Positions 8,381 to 18,544 are shown, counted from the first letter of the stretch. The stretch: 64,000 nt of DNA from Thermocrispum agreste DSM 44070 (GCF_000427905.1 NZ_KE386604.1:794885-858884); one strand, 5' to 3'. Notes: generated from the sequence alone by a model not told the origin. Numbers and translations: made by a program.

Positions 8381-8416
8381 GCGTCACAGCGCGACCGCGG
8401 CCGTGACGCCTAGCAT
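8381..8416 (+). promoter_or_regulatory. Inverted repeat and -10 box in front of mutAB
   Basis: A perfect inverted repeat GCGTCAC (8381-8387) - N15 - GTGACGC (8403-8409) ends one base before a -10-like TAGCAT (8411-8416), which lies 8 nt from the mutA ATG at 8425. The dyad would cover the -35/spacer region of a leaderless mutA promoter, a usual place for a repressor site. It also lies 10 bp behind the MerR gene stop, so a transcription terminator for that gene is a second reading, although there is no T-run. Confidence 0.5.
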
Positions 8417-8424
8417 TGCTGGGT

Positions 8425-10272
8425 ATGACAGGGCCGTCTGATCAGTCGAACGCGGAGCCGGCGACGCTGACGTTGGCCGCGGACTTCCCCACGCCGAGCC
8501 ACCAGGAGTGGCAGGAGCTGGTCACCGGGGTACTGCGCAAGCTGGGTCGCGAGTTCGGGGACGTCCCGGAACGGGCTCTGGAGTCGACGACGTACGACGG
8601 CATCACCATCAAGCCGCTTTACACGGCGCGCGACGTCGAGGGCCTGCCTCCGGCCGGTGTTCCCGGCCTGCCGCCGTATGTGCGGGGCAGCCGTGCCGAG
8701 GGGCGTCGTGGCGGCTGGGACAACCGCACCCTGCACACCGACCCCGACGTCGGCGCGACGAACGCGGCGATCCTGACCGACCTGGAGAACGGGGCCACCA
8801 GCGTCTGGCTGCGTGACCTGCCGCCCGCGCAGCTGCCGGAGATCCTGCACGGTGTCTACGTGGAAATGGCGCCGGTGGTGCTCGACATGGGCGAGCGCTA
8901 CGCCGAGGCGGCCGACGCGCTGCTGCAGCTGTTCGCGGAGCGCAACGTCCCGGACTCCGAGGTCGTCGCCACCTTCGGTGCCGACCCGATCGGGCTGCGT
9001 GCCCGCACCGGCGAGCCGCACGAACTGCGCCCGGCCGCAGAGTTCGCCGCACGCATCGCCGCCAGGTACCCGAAGGCTCGCAGCACGGTGGTCGACGGGA
9101 CCCCGTACCACGAGGCAGGCGGCTCGGACGCCCAGGAACTCGCCGCCGCGCTGTCCGCGGCGGTGGCGTACCTGCGCGCGTTCACCGAGGCCGGCCTGCC
9201 GGTGGAGCAGGCCGCCGCTCAGCTCGAGTTCCGCTTCGCTGCCACCGCGGATCAGTTCCTCACCATCGCCAAGCTGCGCGCGGCCCGCCGGTTGTGGGCC
9301 AGGGTGTGCGAGGTCTCCGGCGCGGTCGGCGTTCCGCAAGTGCAGCACGCTGTCACGTCTTCGGCGATGGTCAGCAAGCGCGACCCGTACGTGAACATGC
9401 TGCGTGGCACGGTGGCATGCTTCGCCGCTGCGGTCGGTGGCGCCGACGCCGTGACCGTGTTGCCGTTCGACGCCGCCATCGGCCTGCCGGACACCTTCAG
9501 CCGCCGCATCGCCCGCAACACCTCGACGATCCTGGCGGAGGAGTCGAAACTGGCCGGCGTCATCGACCCGGCGGGCGGCTCGTGGTTCGTCGAGAAGCTC
9601 ACCGACGACCTCGCCACGGCCGCGTGGCGGGAGTTCCAGGAACTGGAAGGGCTCGGCGGCATCGTGGCCGCGCTGGACAGCGGCGCGCTGGCCGAGCGGC
9701 TGGAGGCGACCTGGCAGGCCCGCGCGCAGAACCTGGCGACCCGCAAGGACCCGCTCACCGGGGTCTCGGAGTTCCCGGATCTGCACGAACGGGCCATCGA
9801 ACGCAAACCGCTGCCGCCTGCCCGGACGGGCGGGCTGCCGTCCATCCGCTACGGGCAGGAGTTCGAACGGCTGCGTGATCGGGCCGACGCCAACCCGGGC
9901 GGCCGCCCCAGGGTCTTTCTGGCGACGCTGGGCACCGTCGCCCAGCACACCGCGCGAGCCACGTTCGCGGCGAACCTGTTCGCGGCCGGTGGCATCGAGG
10001 CGGTCAACCCCGGGGCCACGTCCTCGGTCGCCGACGTCGTGGCCGCGTTCCTGCGCAGCCACACGACGGTGGCCTGTCTGTGCGGCACGGACCTGGCCTA
10101 CCAGGAGCAGGCCGACGAGGTCGCGGCGGCGCTGCGCAAGGCGGGCGCCACCCGGATCCTGCTGGCAGGCAAGCCCTCCGACGCCCATCAGGGCATCGAC
10201 GGTTTCGTCTACGCCGGATGCAACGCGCTCGAGGTGCTGACCGCCACGCTCGAGCATTTGGAGGTGGCGTGA
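8425..10272 (+). CDS. mutA: Methylmalonyl-CoA mutase small subunit
   Basis: 615 residues from the ATG at 8425; a TTG at 8416 is in frame but overlaps the -10-like TAGCAT. The protein is collinear with MutB (shared [30 protein letters not shown] block corresponding to [12 protein letters not shown] in MutB). Its C-terminal cobalamin-like domain lacks the DxHxxG lower-ligand motif, which is the hallmark of the non-catalytic small subunit. It forms a heterodimer with MutB for (R)-methylmalonyl-CoA to succinyl-CoA isomerisation in propionate, odd-chain and branched-chain catabolism. Its stop overlaps the mutB start (GTGA), and meaB follows, forming one operon. Confidence 0.96.
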   Translation: MTGPSDQSNAEPATLTLAADFPTPSHQEWQELVTGVLRKLGREFGDVPERALESTTYDGITIKPLYTARDVEGLPPAGVPGLPPYVRGSRAEGRRGGWDNRTLHTDPDVGATNAAILTDLENGATSVWLRDLPPAQLPEILHGVYVEMAPVVLDMGERYAEAADALLQLFAERNVPDSEVVATFGADPIGLRARTGEPHELRPAAEFAARIAARYPKARSTVVDGTPYHEAGGSDAQELAAALSAAVAYLRAFTEAGLPVEQAAAQLEFRFAATADQFLTIAKLRAARRLWARVCEVSGAVGVPQVQHAVTSSAMVSKRDPYVNMLRGTVACFAAAVGGADAVTVLPFDAAIGLPDTFSRRIARNTSTILAEESKLAGVIDPAGGSWFVEKLTDDLATAAWREFQELEGLGGIVAALDSGALAERLEATWQARAQNLATRKDPLTGVSEFPDLHERAIERKPLPPARTGGLPSIRYGQEFERLRDRADANPGGRPRVFLATLGTVAQHTARATFAANLFAAGGIEAVNPGATSSVADVVAAFLRSHTTVACLCGTDLAYQEQADEVAAALRKAGATRILLAGKPSDAHQGIDGFVYAGCNALEVLTATLEHLEVA

Positions 10273-12449
10273 GCATGACCATCCCCGACTTCACCCGTGT
10301 CGACCTCGGGTGCCCCGAGCCGGCCGGCACCGACCAGTGGGCGGCGGCGGTGCAGGCCGCGACCGGCAAGGGTCCGGACGCGCTGACCTGGGAAACCCCC
10401 GAGGGCATCGAGATCAAACCGCTCTACGACGCCTCGGACACTGCCGAGCTGGACTTCCTCGGCACCTACCCCGGCATCGCCCCGTACCTGCGCGGCCCGT
10501 ACCCGACGATGTACGTCACGCAGCCGTGGACGATCCGCCAGTACGCCGGGTTCTCCACCGCAGAGGAGTCCAACGCGTTCTACCGTCGCAACCTGGCCGC
10601 CGGGCAGAAGGGCCTCAGCGTCGCCTTCGACCTGGCCACCCACCGCGGCTACGACTCCGACCACCCCAGGGTGGCCGGTGACGTCGGCATGGCGGGCGTG
10701 GCGATCGACTCCATCTATGACATGCGGCAGCTGTTCGACGGCATCCCGCTGGACAAGATGTCGGTGTCGATGACCATGAACGGCGCCGTGCTGCCGGTGA
10801 TGGCGCTGTACGTGGTGGCGGCGGAAGAACAAGGGGTCAAGCCGGAGCAGCTGACCGGGACCATCCAGAACGACATCCTCAAGGAGTTCATGGTCCGCAA
10901 CACCTACATCTACCCGCCCCAGCCGTCGATGCGGATCATCTCCGACATCTTCGCCTTCACCTCGCAGCACATGCCGCGGTTCAACTCCATCTCGATCAGC
11001 GGCTACCACATGCAGGAGGCCGGGGCGACCGCGGACCTGGAGCTGGCCTACACGCTCGCCGACGGCGTCGAGTACATCCGCGCCGGCCTGGCCGCCGGGC
11101 TGGACATCGACAAGTTCGCTCCCCGGCTGTCGTTCTTCTGGGCGATCGGCATGAACTTCTTCATGGAGGTCGCCAAGATGCGGGCGGCCCGGCTGCTGTG
11201 GGCGAAGCTGGTCAAGCAGTTCGACCCGAAGTCGCCCAAATCGCTCAGCCTGCGCACGCACTGCCAGACCTCCGGCTGGTCGCTGACCGCCCAGGACGTC
11301 TACAACAACGTGATCCGCACCTGCGTGGAGGCCATGGCCGCCACCCAAGGCCACACCCAGTCGCTGCACACCAACGCGCTGGACGAAGCGCTGGCGCTGC
11401 CCACCGACTTCTCCGCGCGCATCGCCCGCAACACCCAGTTGCTGCTGCAGCAGGAATCCGGCACCACCAGGGTGATCGACCCGTGGGGCGGATCGGCGTT
11501 CGTGGAGCGGCTGACCTACGACCTGGCCCGCAAGGCGTGGGGGCACATCACCGAGGTCGAGCAGGCGGGCGGCATGGCCAAGGCCATCGACGAGGGCATC
11601 CCCAAACTGCGCATCGAGGAAGCCGCCGCGCGCACCCAGGCCCGCATCGACTCCGGCAGGCAGCCGGTCATCGGGGTGAACAAGTACCGGGTCGACCAGG
11701 ACGAGGAGATCGAGGTCCTCAAGGTGGACAACGCCGGTGTGCGGGCCCAGCAGCTGGCCAAGCTGGAGCGGCTGCGCGCCGAGCGGGACCAGGAGGAGGT
11801 CGACCGCACCCTGCACGCGCTGACCCGCGCCGCCGAATCCGGCGGCAACCTGCTGGCCGCGGCCATCGACGCGGCGCGGGCCAAGGCCACGGTGGGGGAG
11901 ATCTCGGCCGCCCTGGAGAAAGTCTGGGGCAGGCATTCCGGACAGATTCGTACGATCTCCGGTGTGTACCGGCACGAGGTCGGCGACGCGCCGAACGTGG
12001 AGACGGTCAGGGAGAAGGTCGAGCAGTTCGCGGCCGCCGAAGGACGCAGGCCGCGCATCCTGGTCGCCAAGATGGGCCAGGACGGCCACGACCGCGGCCA
12101 GAAGGTGATCGCCACCGCGTTCGCCGACCTGGGCTTCGACGTCGACGTCGGCCCGTTGTTCTCCACTCCGGCCGAGGTGGCCAGGCAGGCGGTCGAGTCC
12201 GACGTGCACATCGTCGGGGTGTCCTCGCTGGCCGCCGGGCACCTCACCCTGGTGCCCGCGCTGCGGGAGGAACTGACCGCACTCGGCAGGGACGACATCA
12301 TGATCGTGGTGGGCGGCGTCATCCCGCCGCAGGATCACGACGCCCTGCGCGAGGCAGGGGCCGCGGCGATCTTCCCGCCGGGCACGGTGATCGCCGACGC
12401 GGCGGTCGACCTGCTCGACAAGCTCGCCGCCCAGCTGCACGCGGAGTAG
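10269..12449 (+). CDS. mutB: Methylmalonyl-CoA mutase large (catalytic) subunit
   Basis: 726 residues using the GTG at 10269, which overlaps the mutA stop and has GGAGG 5 nt upstream; ATG 10275 is the alternative. The TIM-barrel part carries the conserved [18 protein letters not shown] and [12 protein letters not shown] segments involved in substrate binding. The C-terminal B12 domain has DGHDRG (residues about 605-610), whose His replaces the lower axial ligand of adenosylcobalamin, followed by [16 protein letters not shown] and the [10 protein letters not shown] segment. Catalyses the radical carbon-skeleton rearrangement of (R)-methylmalonyl-CoA to succinyl-CoA in the cytosol. It works with the carboxylase genes accA3/accD5/accE5 further right in this window. 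Confidence 0.98.
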   Translation: MSMTIPDFTRVDLGCPEPAGTDQWAAAVQAATGKGPDALTWETPEGIEIKPLYDASDTAELDFLGTYPGIAPYLRGPYPTMYVTQPWTIRQYAGFSTAEESNAFYRRNLAAGQKGLSVAFDLATHRGYDSDHPRVAGDVGMAGVAIDSIYDMRQLFDGIPLDKMSVSMTMNGAVLPVMALYVVAAEEQGVKPEQLTGTIQNDILKEFMVRNTYIYPPQPSMRIISDIFAFTSQHMPRFNSISISGYHMQEAGATADLELAYTLADGVEYIRAGLAAGLDIDKFAPRLSFFWAIGMNFFMEVAKMRAARLLWAKLVKQFDPKSPKSLSLRTHCQTSGWSLTAQDVYNNVIRTCVEAMAATQGHTQSLHTNALDEALALPTDFSARIARNTQLLLQQESGTTRVIDPWGGSAFVERLTYDLARKAWGHITEVEQAGGMAKAIDEGIPKLRIEEAAARTQARIDSGRQPVIGVNKYRVDQDEEIEVLKVDNAGVRAQQLAKLERLRAERDQEEVDRTLHALTRAAESGGNLLAAAIDAARAKATVGEISAALEKVWGRHSGQIRTISGVYRHEVGDAPNVETVREKVEQFAAAEGRRPRILVAKMGQDGHDRGQKVIATAFADLGFDVDVGPLFSTPAEVARQAVESDVHIVGVSSLAAGHLTLVPALREELTALGRDDIMIVVGGVIPPQDHDALREAGAAAIFPPGTVIADAAVDLLDKLAAQLHAE

Positions 12450-12499
12450 TCCGACAGAGTCCGACACGGGTCGACGCGGAAACGGAAGTGGGCTTGCCT

Positions 12500-13489
12500 A
12501 TGGCTGCGCGCCGCGCCATCGACGTCGCCGAGTACGCCAAGGGCGTGCGCGCCGGCGATCGTGGGATGCTGTCCCGGGCGATCACCCTGGTCGAATCCAC
12601 CAGGGCGGATCACCGGCAGAAGGCGCACGAGCTGCTGCAGGAGCTGCTGCCGCACTCCGGCGGCGCGCATCGGGTGGGCATCAGCGGCGTGCCCGGGGTG
12701 GGCAAGTCCACGTTCATCGAGGCGCTCGGCACCAAGCTGACCGGCGCCGGGCACAAGGTCGCGGTGCTGGCCGTGGACCCGTCGTCGACCAGGACCGGCG
12801 GCAGCATCCTGGGGGACAAGACCCGCATGGCCAAGCTGGCCAACGACCCGGCGGCGTTCATCCGGCCGTCGCCGAACGCGGGCACGCTGGGCGGGGTGGC
12901 CCGCGCCACCCGGGAGTCCATCGTGCTGATGGAAGCCGCGGGCTACGACGTGGTGCTGGTGGAGACGGTGGGCGTCGGGCAGTCCGAGGTCACCGTGGCC
13001 AACATGGTCGACACGTTCCTCTACCTGACCCTGGCCCGCACCGGAGACCAGCTACAGGGCATCAAGCGCGGCATCCTCGAACTGGCCGACGTGATCGCGG
13101 TGAACAAGGCCGACGGCGAGCACGAACCGGACGCCCGCAAGGCCGCCAGGGAGCTGTCCGGAGCGATGCGCATGCTGTTCGGCAAGGGCGCGCCGTGGAT
13201 CCCGCCGGTGCTCACCTGCAGCGGCCTGACCGGTGCCGGGCTGGACAAGGTGTGGGAGAAGGTCGTCGAGCACCACACCCGGCTGCGGGACTCCGGCGAG
13301 CTGGTGGCCAAGCGCGGCAGGCAGCAGGTCGACTGGACCTGGTCGATCGTGCGGGAGCAGCTGCTGGCCCGGCTGACCGAGCGGCCCGCGGTCCGCAAGG
13401 TCGCCCAGGAGGTCGAAGAGCTGGTACGCGCGGGTGAGATGACGGCGAGTCTCGCGGCGCAACGCATTCTGGACGCCGTCGACGAGTAA
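12500..13489 (+). CDS. meaB: MeaB/ArgK-type G-protein chaperone of methylmalonyl-CoA mutase
   Basis: 329 residues from ATG 12500; an in-frame GTG at 12488 is possible. The protein has the Walker A loop GVPGVGKST (residues 63-71), the [19 protein letters not shown] segment, ETVGVGQSE (switch region) and the base-recognition motif NKADG. This is the MeaB/MMAA family, which guards MutAB by gating adenosylcobalamin loading and release of damaged cofactor using GTP. It starts 50 nt after mutB and is clearly part of the same operon. Older annotations call this family ArgK or LAO/AO transport ATPase, which is misleading here given the context. Confidence 0.96.
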   Translation: MAARRAIDVAEYAKGVRAGDRGMLSRAITLVESTRADHRQKAHELLQELLPHSGGAHRVGISGVPGVGKSTFIEALGTKLTGAGHKVAVLAVDPSSTRTGGSILGDKTRMAKLANDPAAFIRPSPNAGTLGGVARATRESIVLMEAAGYDVVLVETVGVGQSEVTVANMVDTFLYLTLARTGDQLQGIKRGILELADVIAVNKADGEHEPDARKAARELSGAMRMLFGKGAPWIPPVLTCSGLTGAGLDKVWEKVVEHHTRLRDSGELVAKRGRQQVDWTWSIVREQLLARLTERPAVRKVAQEVEELVRAGEMTASLAAQRILDAVDE

Positions 13490-13500
13490 GTTTGTCACCC

Positions 13501-14115
13501 ATGACGGTTAGCGGTGGTGACTCAGAGCAGCCGCCTCGCCCCGAGGAAGGCATGACCCGGCCAGATGCAGGCAGCCGACCGCCGGAGGCCGCGCAGCAGC
13601 CCGCAGCGGGTGAGCGGGCGCCGATCCAGCCACCGAAGCCGTCCGCGCCGCAGCCGGTGCAGGCACCGGGTGGTGGCAAGGAACGGCGCAGCATCAACAA
13701 GCTGCGGGTGGCCGGCTACGCGCTGCTGGTGGTCGCCGTGCTCGCGGCGCTGGTGCCGATCCTCGGCCTGGCCTCGGATCAGCAGTCGTCGAGTTCCCAG
13801 GCGGCCAGGCAAGCGGCCGAGCAGACCACGACGACCACCACTCGATCGAAGGAAAAAACGGAGAAATCCGCGACCCGCAAACCCCGGGCGAGCACGTCCG
13901 CCACGCGCTCCAAGCCGGCCTCCAGCACGACCCGGAAATCGCGCGAACCCGCCGCCGACACCGCAGGTCTGGGCCCGATCATCACCGACGAGGCCACCGA
14001 GCGTGCAGAGGCCGAACAGGCCAGGCGTAAACTGATAGTCGGCGGTGTCGCCGTCGGCCTGCTGCTGATCGTGTTGTGGGGCCGCCGGGTACGAGCCGCG
14101 AAGAGCAAGCAGTAA
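13501..14115 (+). CDS. Hypothetical protein with two membrane helices and disordered regions
   Basis: 204 residues from the ATG at 13501, with a TANNNT box (13487-13492) 8 nt upstream. A Pro/Gly/Gln-rich cytoplasmic N-terminus of ~65 residues precedes a first membrane helix (VAGYALLVVAVLAALVPILG). A Thr/Ser/Lys-rich disordered stretch (TTTTTTRSKEKTEKSATRK) comes next and a second helix near the end (LIVGGVAVGLLLIVLWG) precedes a short basic tail. No enzymatic motif is visible. It lies 11 bp after meaB on the same strand but may have its own leaderless promoter. Function unknown; the build suggests a membrane-anchored linker protein with an outside loop of about 90 residues. Confidence 0.7.
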   Translation: MTVSGGDSEQPPRPEEGMTRPDAGSRPPEAAQQPAAGERAPIQPPKPSAPQPVQAPGGGKERRSINKLRVAGYALLVVAVLAALVPILGLASDQQSSSSQAARQAAEQTTTTTTRSKEKTEKSATRKPRASTSATRSKPASSTTRKSREPAADTAGLGPIITDEATERAEAEQARRKLIVGGVAVGLLLIVLWGRRVRAAKSKQ

Positions 14116-14362
14116 CTCTTCACCGCGGCGCGAGCGACGACCGACGACAGCGGGACCGAAATCCGGTCACCGCTTGCCGCAGGAACCCAACCGCCGGGCT
14201 AGGCGTCTCACCTGCAAGGACGTGGTTCGATCCCGTGTCCGGCAGGATTAGGCTCACGCGCAGTCGCATTGTGTGAGTCGTTTCCGGTCTGCGGTCCGTG
14301 CATGTGTTGGTACCTCTTGCGGCGGCGCACGTCCTGCGGTCGACCCAGCTTGGAGGTGAGTT

Positions 14363-15739
14363 ATGACGACGACGTCCCCGCACCCGCGCTCGGCAGGCCG
14401 TCGCCTTGAGCGCGTCGAGGCGGACGTCCTCGAGTCGATGCCCGATGCTGGGGGTCGCGACGACAACCCCATCGGGGAACCCACCATCACCGACGAGCGT
14501 CTCGACGGGCTGATCACCCCGGACGGCGTCACCATGGCTGATGTGGAAGACCTCGGTGCGGGCCGCGGCCCCGACTGGCTCGACGGGTGGCTCGAGCGGC
14601 ACGCGGCGGACGTCGTCGCGTGGCGTCGTCACATTCACGCCAACCCCGAGCTGGCGCGCCGCGAGTACGGCACCACCGAGCTCGTCGTGCGGCACCTGCG
14701 CTCGCTCGGCCTCAAGCCGGAGGTGCTGCCGCTGGGCACCGGCGTGGTGTGCGACATCGGCACCGGGGAGAAGTGCGTGGCGCTGCGCGCGGACATGGAC
14801 GCGCTGCCGATCACCGAAGCGACCGGTCTGCCGTACTCGTCGTCCGTCGACGGTGTGGCGCACGCCTGCGGGCACGACGCGCACACCGCGATCCTCATGG
14901 CCGCCGGGGCGGCGCTGGCCGCCGCGCCCGAGCTGCCCGGCCGGGTGCGGCTGATCTTCCAGCCCGCCGAGGAGGTCATGCCGGGCGGCGCGCTGGACGC
15001 CATCGAGGCGGGCGTGCTCAACGGCGTGGACCGGATCTTCGGCCTGCACTGCGACCCGCGGCTGCCGGTCGGCCAGGTCGGTGTCCGGGTCGGCGCCATC
15101 ACGTCGGCGGCGGACCTGCTGGAGCTGCGGTTGACCTCACCGGGCGGGCACACGTCCCGGCCGCACCTGACCGCGGACCTGGTGCACGCGCTCGGCACGG
15201 TCATCACGAACCTGCCCGCGGTGATCTCCCGCCGGGTGGACCCGCGTTCCGGCACGATCCTGGTGTGGGGCGCGGTGCACGCCGGGGAGGCGGCGAACGC
15301 GGTGCCGGAGGAGGGTGTGCTGCTCGGCACGCTGCGCACCGCCGACCACGACGTCTGGCTGAAGATGGAGTCGCTGGTCAACCCGGCCGTGGAGTCGCTG
15401 CTGGCGCCCACCGGCGTCGGGTTCACGCTGAACTACCGCCGCGGCGTGCCGCCGGTGGTGTGTGACGCGGAGAGCACGGCGTACCTGTCGGCTGGCGTGG
15501 ACGCCGCGCTGGGCGAGGGTGGCCTGACCTCCACCGAGCAGTCCTCCGGTGGGGAGGACTTCGGCTGGTACCTCGAGCACGCCCCCGGAGCGTTCGCGCG
15601 GCTGGGGGTGTGGGACGGCAAGGGCCCGCAGCGCGACCTGCACCAGGGGACGTTCGTGCTGGACGAGCGGGCACTGTTGACCGGCACCAGGGTGATGGTG
15701 CACACGGCGCTGTCCGCGCTGGCCGGTAGCAGGGACTAG
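14363..15739 (+). CDS. M20 family metal-dependent amidohydrolase
   Basis: 458 residues, ATG at 14363 preceded by GGAGGTGA. After an ~70-residue N-terminal extension that is not part of the usual domain comes the M20D fold: RRHIHANPELARREYGTTE, ALRADMDALPI, ACGHDAHTAIL (metal ligands), IFQPAEE and, near the C-terminus, SSGGEDFGWYL with the last metal-binding region. These match amino-acid amidohydrolases such as AmiA/AmiB (Rv3305c/Rv3306c), which hydrolyse N-acyl or amide-linked amino acids. In M. tuberculosis the homologues sit next to lpdA and glpD, as here. The exact substrate cannot be told from sequence. A hairpin at 15858-15884 probably ends the transcript. Confidence 0.92.
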   Translation: MTTTSPHPRSAGRRLERVEADVLESMPDAGGRDDNPIGEPTITDERLDGLITPDGVTMADVEDLGAGRGPDWLDGWLERHAADVVAWRRHIHANPELARREYGTTELVVRHLRSLGLKPEVLPLGTGVVCDIGTGEKCVALRADMDALPITEATGLPYSSSVDGVAHACGHDAHTAILMAAGAALAAAPELPGRVRLIFQPAEEVMPGGALDAIEAGVLNGVDRIFGLHCDPRLPVGQVGVRVGAITSAADLLELRLTSPGGHTSRPHLTADLVHALGTVITNLPAVISRRVDPRSGTILVWGAVHAGEAANAVPEEGVLLGTLRTADHDVWLKMESLVNPAVESLLAPTGVGFTLNYRRGVPPVVCDAESTAYLSAGVDAALGEGGLTSTEQSSGGEDFGWYLEHAPGAFARLGVWDGKGPQRDLHQGTFVLDERALLTGTRVMVHTALSALAGSRD

Positions 15740-15857
15740 GGACCCGGTCGGCCTGCCGGAAGCTGGTGTGCGCCGGGTGCGGATCGGTCTGCCAGGTCGG
15801 CACCGGCGGGCACTCCGGTGGTGTCGGACACGCGCAGGTGATGCGAAGACGTGAAAG

Positions 15858-15884
15858 CGGCCGCCTCGGTCACCGGGGCGGCCG
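15858..15884. terminator. GC-rich hairpin between convergent genes
   Basis: CGGCCGCC (15858-15865) pairs perfectly with GGCGGCCG (15877-15884) around an 11-nt loop, flanked by AAA on the left and TTGT on the right. It stands between the amidohydrolase gene (plus) and the gamma-glutamylcyclotransferase-like gene (minus), so it can serve as a bidirectional terminator. There is no long T-run, as is common in actinomycetes. Confidence 0.6.
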
Positions 15885-15952
15885 TTGTCATGCCCGAGTC
15901 ACGGGCCGGTGCCCGTGCGTGAGTCACCAGCCGGTGCCTTGCTCGTACCGGT

Positions 15953-16405
15953 TCACGGACCGATGCCTTTGCAGGGCCGGGTGCGCAGGTCGTTGACGTA
16001 ATCCGCAGGCGCGCCCGCCGCCTCTGCGGCGTCGGCCAGCACCCCGAGGTACCTGGCCGAGGGCAGGCCCCCCTCGTAGGCGTCCAGCACGTAGAGCCAG
16101 GCCAGAACCGGTCCGTCCAGCGTCTGCACCCGCAGGCGGATCTTGGTGTGCAGACCGAGCTCGCCGCCCTCCCAGCTGTCCAGCTGCCGCTCGTCGGTCT
16201 CGCACACGTCGTAGAGCACGACGAACACGCGCGAGTCGGGGTCGGGCACGATGGTGGCCAGCGCGCCTTCCCAGCCGAGATCCTCACCACCGAAGGTGAG
16301 GCGCCAGCCCTCGATCCACCCGGTCCCGGCCATGGGGGAATGAGGTGCGCGCTCCATCATCTGCGCGGGATCCATGTTGGACCCGTACGCGGCGTAGAGA
16401 GGCAC
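15953..16405 (-). CDS. Gamma-glutamylcyclotransferase-like protein
   Basis: 150 residues from the GTG at 16405 (MPLYAAYGSNMDPAQMMERA). The YGSNM loop near the N-terminus is the substrate-binding P-loop-like signature of the gamma-glutamylcyclotransferase fold. The acidic residue expected for catalysis is likely in the LDSWEGGE segment, and AWLYVLDAYEGGLPSARYLG matches the C-terminal half of the fold. Such proteins release 5-oxoproline from gamma-glutamyl compounds; the true substrate here is unknown. The M. tuberculosis neighbour Rv3304 occupies the same place between amiA1 and lpdA. Divergent from lpdA, with 51 bp between the two starts. Confidence 0.85.
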   Translation of the reverse strand: MPLYAAYGSNMDPAQMMERAPHSPMAGTGWIEGWRLTFGGEDLGWEGALATIVPDPDSRVFVVLYDVCETDERQLDSWEGGELGLHTKIRLRVQTLDGPVLAWLYVLDAYEGGLPSARYLGVLADAAEAAGAPADYVNDLRTRPCKGIGP

Positions 16406-16456
16406 GCCCGAGATAGTAACCTCCGACGCGAGGCGAAGCGGTGAGGAGGCAACCTG

Positions 16457-17860
16457 GTGGCGACCATCGTGATCATGGGCGGAGGGCCTGCAGGCTACGA
16501 GGCCGCATTGGTGGCCGCGCAGCTGGGGGCTGATGTCACGGTGATCGAGCGGGACGGCCTCGGCGGGGCGTGCGTGCTCTACGACTGCGTGCCGTCGAAG
16601 ACGTTCCTCGCTTCGTCGGGAGCGCGCGCGGGGCTGCACCGGATGGGCGAGCTGGGCATCGACCTGGACACGCACTCGGCCGGCGTGGATCTGCGCAAGG
16701 TGCACGGCCGCGTGAAGGGGCTGGCGCTGGCCCAGTCGGCGGACATCCGGGCCCGGCTGCAGCGCGAGGGCGTGCGCGTGATCATGGGCACCGCCCGGTT
16801 CTGCGATCCGGAACCCGGCCTGGCCGAGCACCACATCGAGGTCATCGAGCATTCCGGCGCCCGGCAGGTGCTCAAGGCGGACGTCGCGCTCATCGCCACC
16901 GGCTCGACGCCGCGGGTCCTGCCGGGGGCCGAGCCGGACGGCGAACGCATCCTCACCTGGCGGCAGATCTACGACCTGCCGGAGCTGCCCGAGCACCTGA
17001 TCGTGGTCGGCTCCGGGGTGACCGGCGCGGAGTTCGCCTCCGCCTACCTGGAGCTCGGCGTGCGGGTCACCGTGGTGTCCAGCCGCGACCGCATCCTGCC
17101 GCACGAGGACGCGGACGCCGCGGTGGTGCTCGAGGAGGTCTTCAACCAGCGTGGCGCCACGCTGGTCAAGCGAGCCAGGGCGGACCGAGTGGAGCGCACC
17201 GAGAAGGGCGTGCGAGTTCACCTGACCGACGGACGCACGATCGAGGGAAGCCATGCGCTGATGACCGTCGGGTCGGTGCCCAACACCTCCGACATCGGAT
17301 TGGAGACGGTCGGTATCGAGCCGGACGAGCGCGGCTACATCACCGTCGACCGGGTGTCCCGCACCAGCGTGGCCGGCATCTACGCCGCGGGGGACTGCAC
17401 CGGGGTGCTGCAGCTGGCGTCCGTGGCCAGCATGCAGGGGCGTATCGCCATGTGGCATGCGCTCGGCGAAGGCGTCTCGCCGATCAAGCTCAAGACGGTG
17501 GCGGCGAACGTGTTCACCCACCCGGAGATCGCCACGGTCGGCATCGGGCAAGCGGCCATCGACTCGGGCGAGGTGCCCGCACGCACGATCATGCTGCCGC
17601 TGGCCACCAACGCCAGGGCGAAGATGGAAGGCCTGCGCCGCGGTTTCGTCAAGCTGTTCTGCCGCCCGGCCACCGGTGTGGTGATCGGCGGCGTCGTGGT
17701 CGCACCGGGGGCCAGTGAGCTGATCCTGCCGATCGCGCTGGCGGTGCAGAACCAGCTCACCGTCGAGTCGATCGCCACCACGTTCTCGGTGTATCCGTCG
17801 CTGACCGGATCGATCACCGAGGCCGGTCGGCGCCTGATGCGGCACGACGATCTGGACTAG
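16457..17860 (+). CDS. lpdA: LpdA-type flavoprotein disulfide reductase/NAD(P)H quinone reductase
   Basis: 467 residues, GTG at 16457 with GAGGAGG 7 nt upstream. FAD-binding GGGPAGYEAALVAAQ at the N-terminus, NAD(P)-binding GSGVTGAEFASAYLELG near residue 190, and the second FAD motif IYAAGDCTG. The redox motif region reads GGACVLYDCVPSK, so both cysteines of a C-x4-C pair are present. The C-terminal dimer-interface segment reads YPSLTGSITEA, where dihydrolipoamide dehydrogenases have HPTLSE with the catalytic His-Glu pair; that pair is absent. This fits the LpdA (Rv3303c) group, quinone reductases rather than true lipoamide dehydrogenases. glpD follows in the next plus-strand unit, as in M. 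tuberculosis. Confidence 0.9.
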   Translation: MATIVIMGGGPAGYEAALVAAQLGADVTVIERDGLGGACVLYDCVPSKTFLASSGARAGLHRMGELGIDLDTHSAGVDLRKVHGRVKGLALAQSADIRARLQREGVRVIMGTARFCDPEPGLAEHHIEVIEHSGARQVLKADVALIATGSTPRVLPGAEPDGERILTWRQIYDLPELPEHLIVVGSGVTGAEFASAYLELGVRVTVVSSRDRILPHEDADAAVVLEEVFNQRGATLVKRARADRVERTEKGVRVHLTDGRTIEGSHALMTVGSVPNTSDIGLETVGIEPDERGYITVDRVSRTSVAGIYAAGDCTGVLQLASVASMQGRIAMWHALGEGVSPIKLKTVAANVFTHPEIATVGIGQAAIDSGEVPARTIMLPLATNARAKMEGLRRGFVKLFCRPATGVVIGGVVVAPGASELILPIALAVQNQLTVESIATTFSVYPSLTGSITEAGRRLMRHDDLD

Positions 17861-17872
17861 CGCGCCCGGGCG

Positions 17873-18469
17873 TCAGGACACCCGCAGTGAGCGGGTCACC
17901 GCGGACAGTTCGTCCCTGCTCAGCTCTTCGGCCTCGAGCCAGAAGGGTCCTTGGCCGCGTTCGACGAAGATCACGGTGTAGCTGGTGGAGCGGCACTCGT
18001 TGGTGCATTCCAGGTAGCCCACGGTGAACTGGTGCCCGCGGCCGGCCGGGGTCGCCACCCGCTGTGTCCGTTCGGGCAACTGCTCGCTGCTGGTCCACGA
18101 GGGATAGCGCCGGTTGACCGCCTCCCGGTCCGGGCAGGCCTGCCCTCCGGCGGGCACCATGGCCACGGTCAGTCGCTTCCACGGGCTGTCCTTGTCCAGC
18201 TTGCCCCACGTGTAGCGGTGCGCCGGGCACTCCGGGTCGTCTTCCTCCAGCGACCCGTCCCCGAAGTACCCCGGGATCCGGAGGGTGAAGGTCACGTCCT
18301 CGAAGGTGACGTCGACCGGGTTCGTGGCGTCCCGCGGTGGGGCCGGCGTCGAGGTGGACGTCGTCGGTTGCGGCGGGGTCGGAGCCGGTGTCCCTGGCGT
18401 CTGGCACCCGCTGACGACCAGGGCGGCCAGCAGCGCCGTGGCAACCGTGCTCCATCGCGCTCGTGTCAT
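17873..18469 (-). CDS. Putative lipoprotein, unknown function
   Basis: 198 residues from ATG 18469. MTRARWSTVATALLAALVVSG followed by Cys22 is a typical lipoprotein signal peptide (lipobox VVSGC). A Pro/Thr-rich linker of ~25 residues precedes a compact domain with beta-type segments (VDVTFEDVTFTLRIPGYF) and six cysteines outside the lipobox (for example DPECPAH, GGQACPD, YLECTNECR), probably three disulfides. The ending LSRDELSAVTRSLRVS resembles other actinomycete secreted proteins. The gene is convergent with lpdA (12 bp between stops) and divergent from glpD with 75 bp between starts. Likely exposed on the outer membrane face; no enzyme motif recognised. Confidence 0.78.
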   Translation of the reverse strand: MTRARWSTVATALLAALVVSGCQTPGTPAPTPPQPTTSTSTPAPPRDATNPVDVTFEDVTFTLRIPGYFGDGSLEEDDPECPAHRYTWGKLDKDSPWKRLTVAMVPAGGQACPDREAVNRRYPSWTSSEQLPERTQRVATPAGRGHQFTVGYLECTNECRSTSYTVIFVERGQGPFWLEAEELSRDELSAVTRSLRVS

Positions 18470-18544
18470 GTCGATATTCGACGATGCCGGGACGCGCCCG
18501 GTTTCGCACGGGATGTTCCCGCTCGACGACGGTACCGTGAAGGC

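Noticed and set aside
10209..12467. 752-codon minus-strand frame opposite mutB
   Set aside because: It is the antisense of a certain gene (mutB) in a GC-rich genome; composition is Arg/Gly/His/Val-rich without domains.
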